Positions 6,255 to 7,319 of a stretch of 7,319 bases of DNA are shown here, piece after piece. Under the pieces are notes generated by a model. That model had not been told where the DNA came from. It was given only the letters and a program-made list of their open reading frames with translations, and ran no database searches. The first letter of the stretch is position 1. Every line of letters begins with the position of its first letter. The position numbers and the translations under genes are program-made. This DNA comes from Candidatus Coatesiibacteriota bacterium. GTDB taxonomy: Bacteria; RBG-13-66-14. The DNA lies in assembly GCA_030631385.1 (NCBI GenBank), contig DAOVLG010000077.1, forward strand, positions 1 through 7,319, given 5' to 3'.

Positions 6255-6507
6255 TTATTTCGGAAGTTGTCGCCCAACTCAAGTGTTTATTACCCCTTAT
6301 CCCAAAGAACGGCGGACTCGCCCTGAATGGTTTCGTTGGTCTCAACCTTGTTGAAGCTTACCCGTCCCTGCGCGTTATCCCCGGTTGCACATGCTCCAAT
6401 CGTGGTACTTACCGGAGGCGTGATTAGGGGCCTCATTGTGTCGTTGAAGCCGAGACCTTTGAATAAGTACAGTCTCAGGCCCCCAGTCTATTTCACCATT
6501 CATGGGG

Positions 6508-6530
6508 CAAGGGGTTAAAACCCCTTGTCT
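6508..6530 (-). repeat. 21-bp palindromic repeat, copy 2 (with perfect palindrome)
   Basis: Positions 6510-6530 are the exact reverse complement of 1348-1368. Here the palindrome is perfect: CAAGGGGTT and AACCCCTTG (9 bp each) flank a 2-nt centre at 6508-6527. It lies between genes, like copy 1, and in the opposite orientation. It may work as a dispersed REP-like element or a transcript-end hairpin; neither strand has a T tract after it. Confidence 0.6.
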
Positions 6531-6789
6531 ATCAGGTGGGTGTGGACTTGCAGCCTCGGATGAGTCCAGGTGTAAAAGTCTGCCATAATGGCGTTTTTCA
6601 TAGGTCACAAGACATATTTTTAGGAAAGGATTATCCGTCAATTTCGGACTGACCGAGGAGTGTTTCCGGCGGGTAGTTTAGCCCATCTGAGTCGTTGCGA
6701 TGGTTGAATAGGAAAACTTGCCTGGATTGACGAATAGAGATTACAAGACCCCCGTTGTTCCGCTCAGGCGAACTAACACGCCCTGCGCC

Positions 6790-6870
6790 GGCGGTGGCAC
6801 AGTTTTTGCGAAAAATGGACATTAGAAAAAATTCGCCATGCCTCCTCGTGCAAAAACCTGTGCCACCGCC
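6790..6870. repeat. Long inverted repeat downstream of asnS
   Basis: The left arm 6790-6809 (GGCGGTGGCACAG then TTTTTGC) pairs with the right arm 6850-6870 (GCAAAAAC then CTGTGCCACCGCC). All 20 positions of the left arm pair and one extra C (6857) bulges in the right arm. The 40-nt centre contains A-rich runs and a nested GCGAA/TTCGC option (6808-6812 and 6832-6836). It starts 38 nt beyond the asnS stop. It could be a mobile-element remnant (MITE-like), a dispersed palindrome, or a transcript 3'-end structure. No target-site duplication is evident. Confidence 0.7.
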
Positions 6871-6908
6871 TCGGCAATCGCGCCCGGTTCCCCAAATTGG
6901 AGTGAGGT

Positions 6909-7319
6909 CTAGGGCTCGAGTCTCTTAATCGTCCGAGGGAAGGCGATCGCCTCGCGGATGTGGCGGACGCCGCCGAGCCACTGGACGAATCGTTCCAGCC
7001 CCAGGCCGAAGCCGCCGTGGGGCACCGTTCCGTACCGGCGCAGGTCGGAGTACCAGCGGAAATCCTCGAGGTCCAGCCCGTGCTCGGCGATCCGCTTCTC
7101 CAGGACTTCGGGGTCGTGGGCGCGGATGCTGCCGCCGATGAGCTCGCCGTACCCCCCGCTGGCGATGAGGTCGTCGCACTGCACGTAGCGGTCGTCGTCG
7201 GGGTCGGGTTCCATGTAAAAGGCCTTGGCCTTTGCCGGCCAGCGCTCGACGAAGACCGGCACGTCGAAGAGATTTCCCAGGGCCGTCTCGTGTGGCGCGC
7301 CGAAGTCCTCCCCCCACTC
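6909..7319 (-). CDS. asnS: Asparaginyl-tRNA synthetase, C-terminal part
   Basis: The last 136 codons plus a TAG stop are present; the gene enters from the right edge, so the anticodon-binding domain and class II motifs 1 and 2 are outside. The enzyme charges tRNA-Asn with asparagine using ATP in the cytosol. Visible signatures include EWGEDFGAPHE at the edge, PVFVERWPAKAKAFYMEPDP, then DDLIASGGYGELIGGSIRAHD, a WYSDLRRYGTVPHGGFG stretch and class II motif 3 GFGLGLERFVQWL with its ATP-binding Arg. The C-terminus FPRTIKRLEP is typical of AsnRS. The YGELIGGSIR and RYGTVPH stretches favour AsnRS over the related aspartyl enzyme. The downstream 700 bp contains no gene, so asnS is likely at the end of its transcript. 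Confidence 0.93.
   Translation of the reverse strand, partial: EWGEDFGAPHETALGNLFDVPVFVERWPAKAKAFYMEPDPDDDRYVQCDDLIASGGYGELIGGSIRAHDPEVLEKRIAEHGLDLEDFRWYSDLRRYGTVPHGGFGLGLERFVQWLGGVRHIREAIAFPRTIKRLEP

Larger units (their letters stand above)
6202..6908. other. About 700-bp gene-free region between asnS and the HD-GYP gene
   Basis: Base composition falls here relative to both flanking genes. Two open stretches on the minus strand (6375-6641 and 6631-6822) have unconvincing residue composition and no recognisable motif; the first runs through the repeat at 6508-6530. The region holds that repeat, the long inverted repeat 6790-6870 and the weak promoter near 6225-6254. I find no tRNA-like T-loop motif and no transposase fragment. 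Confidence 0.5.

Noticed and set aside
5761..6354. 197-codon plus-strand frame
   Set aside because: Antisense to the HD-GYP N-terminus, running into the spacer; no motif.
6405..6470. GTACTTA / TAAGTAC 7-bp inverted pair in the spacer
   Set aside because: Arms are short and 52 bp apart; such a pair is expected by chance in 700 bp.
6573..6588. GCCA-TAA-TGGC followed by TTTTT on the plus strand as a terminator
   Set aside because: The stem is only 4 bp and there is no plus-strand gene to end.
6375..6641. 88-codon minus-strand open frame in the asnS-HD-GYP spacer
   Set aside because: No recognisable fold or motif, and it runs straight through the palindromic repeat at 6508-6530; more likely chance.
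6631..6822. 63-codon minus-strand open frame
   Set aside because: It begins inside the long inverted repeat's loop and shows no conserved pattern.

Overview
This is a bacterial segment in which every supported gene lies on the minus strand. Read in the direction of transcription (high to low coordinates) the order is: the 3' end of an asparaginyl-tRNA synthetase gene (asnS); a gene-free stretch of about 700 bp carrying palindromic repeats; a three-GAF HD-GYP cyclic-di-GMP phosphodiesterase; a small M50 (site-2-protease-like) membrane metalloprotease; a HicB/HicA-like toxin-antitoxin pair; a secreted TolB-like beta-propeller protein; and the N-terminal part of a membrane-embedded fused MFS/spermidine-synthase protein that runs off the left edge.

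The main genes are GC-rich, roughly two-thirds or more where sampled by hand, and this opens many long false reading frames on both strands. The hicBA-like genes and the spacers around them are clearly more AT-rich (the toxin-like gene is about 43% GC by hand count). GC bias, the HD-GYP signalling protein, a signal-peptide propeller protein and dispersed palindromic repeats between genes suggest a free-living, probably Gram-negative-type bacterium, perhaps an uncultivated lineage. The phylum cannot be fixed from this window.

Functional units: (1) The HD-GYP gene and the M50 gene are 52 bp apart with no obvious terminator between them and are probably co-transcribed, which would place a c-di-GMP-degrading sensor next to an intramembrane protease. 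(2) hicB-hicA is a self-contained cassette: a near-consensus sigma70 promoter (TTGACA, 17 bp, TATATT), an 86-nt leader with a GC hairpin, HicB-like antitoxin, an 8-nt gap in which the toxin's ribosome site overlaps the antitoxin stop, HicA-like toxin, and a textbook intrinsic terminator with a UUCG tetraloop. (3) The TolB-like propeller and the fused MFS/spermidine synthase genes appear to be separate transcription units.

The best candidates for something new are the atypical HicBA pair (no canonical G-S-H in the toxin, no visible DNA-binding tail in the antitoxin, low GC), and the intergenic repeats: a 21-bp sequence present twice in opposite orientation about 5.1 kb apart, and an 81-bp structure with about 20-bp inverted arms just downstream of asnS. 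I see no CRISPR array, phage gene, transposase or tRNA gene.
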